From contig NZ_KB891886.1 in NCBI RefSeq assembly GCF_000373585.1, positions 1-63,095 on the forward strand: a DNA stretch of 63,095 bases, read 5' to 3'. Shown in pieces: positions 62,838 to 63,095 of this stretch; the first letter of the stretch is position 1; the number at the start of each line of letters is the position of its first letter. Source of the DNA: Streptomyces sp. MspMP-M5 (GTDB taxonomy: Bacteria; Actinomycetota; Actinomycetes; Streptomycetales; Streptomycetaceae). The notes below the pieces were generated by a model. The model saw only the letters and a program-made list of their open reading frames with translations, searched no databases and was not told where the DNA came from. Both the position numbers and the translations under genes were made by a program.

Positions 62838-63095
62838 ATGCCGACCTGCCCGAGCGGCCACCAGTCGGTGGCCGAAGACTGGTGCGAGGTGTGCGGCCAG
62901 CGCATGGCGGGTGCCGTTCCCCCGCCGCCCTCCCTGCCGGCGGGATTCCTGAACACGCCGCCGCCCGCCGAGCCGAACGGCCCCACGGGCCCGCCCCCCG
63001 GCCAGCATGGTCCGCCGCCGCCCGGCCAGCACGGTCCGCCGCCCGGAGCGCCGGGTCCCGGCCCGGCCGGTCAGCCCGGTCCGCCGCCGCCCGGC
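62838..63095 (+). CDS. Zinc-ribbon, proline-rich protein (3' end outside the window)
   Basis: Only the first 86 codons are present. The protein starts MPTCPSGHQSVAEDWCEVCG, a small zinc ribbon with CPSGH and CEVC. A low-complexity Pro/Gly/Gln linker with repeated GQHGPPPP units follows and is cut by the window edge. In related operons a protein of this build ends in an FHA phosphothreonine-binding domain and would be the natural substrate or adaptor of the kinase; that part cannot be seen here. The ATG follows GAGGGGGAAG. Confidence 0.8.
   Translation, partial: MPTCPSGHQSVAEDWCEVCGQRMAGAVPPPPSLPAGFLNTPPPAEPNGPTGPPPGQHGPPPPGQHGPPPGAPGPGPAGQPGPPPPG

Overview
The window reads as the chromosome of a high-GC actinomycete, almost certainly a Streptomyces. 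The DNA is very GC-rich, with many GTG starts and G/C-ending codons throughout. It carries clpP1-clpP2-clpX-tig beside valS and folC, mycothiol-era redox genes, a Nur-type box in front of an Fe/Mn superoxide dismutase and a ClgR-type box in front of clpP1. From memory, the gene order follows the conserved Streptomyces ndk-folC-valS-clpX-clpP-tig block. There is no integrase, transposase, plasmid or prophage signature, and no rRNA or CRISPR array.

Region 1 (1-14.1 kb) is core housekeeping: a DUF4233 membrane protein, folC, a class B penicillin-binding protein, a divergent GT-C-like membrane protein, valS, a Pro/Gln-rich membrane protein, clpX, clpP2-clpP1, tig, and tRNA-Pro and tRNA-Gly. Region 2 (14.1-27.9 kb) holds an ArsC-like protein, a CPA2 antiporter, a SpoIIE-type phosphatase, a GNAT acetyltransferase, a Fpg/Nei glycosylase, rpiB, three paralogous amino-acid permeases interrupted by bioY, the Nur-controlled sodF, and a DsbA/Rv2466c-like oxidoreductase. 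Region 3 (28-43.3 kb) has two pepN paralogues flanking an AbiEi/DUF559-like protein, asd and a HigBA-type toxin-antitoxin locus whose toxin is frameshifted. It continues with allantoicase, a LysR regulator with paired palindromes, an acyl-ACP desaturase under two large palindromic operators, a small membrane protein, malQ and a small LTSE-repeat protein.

Region 4 (43.3-53.7 kb) is more accessory. It contains a secreted GH84 hexosaminidase, an HNH endonuclease, an MscS channel, a small secreted Cys protein preceded by a perfect CRP-type site, and a sugar-use cluster (ROK regulator, GH4 6-phospho-glycosidase, BadF-type aminosugar kinase). That cluster's ABC importer is reduced to a wrecked permease remnant.

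Region 5 (53.7 kb to the window end) is a one-directional signalling operon: a four-helix membrane sensor (GlnX-like), a periplasmic amino-acid-binding protein (GlnH-like), a coiled-coil protein, a PknG-like Ser/Thr kinase with rubredoxin-like and TPR domains, and a zinc-ribbon PP2C phosphatase. Next comes a protein that matches the two flanks of a VWA-domain family but lacks the VWA domain itself, then a zinc-ribbon/proline-rich protein cut by the window edge (probably FHA). By analogy with mycobacterial GlnX-GlnH-PknG it should couple extracellular amino-acid sensing to cytoplasmic phosphorylation. The extra phosphatase, coiled-coil and VWA-less partners make it the most interesting system here.
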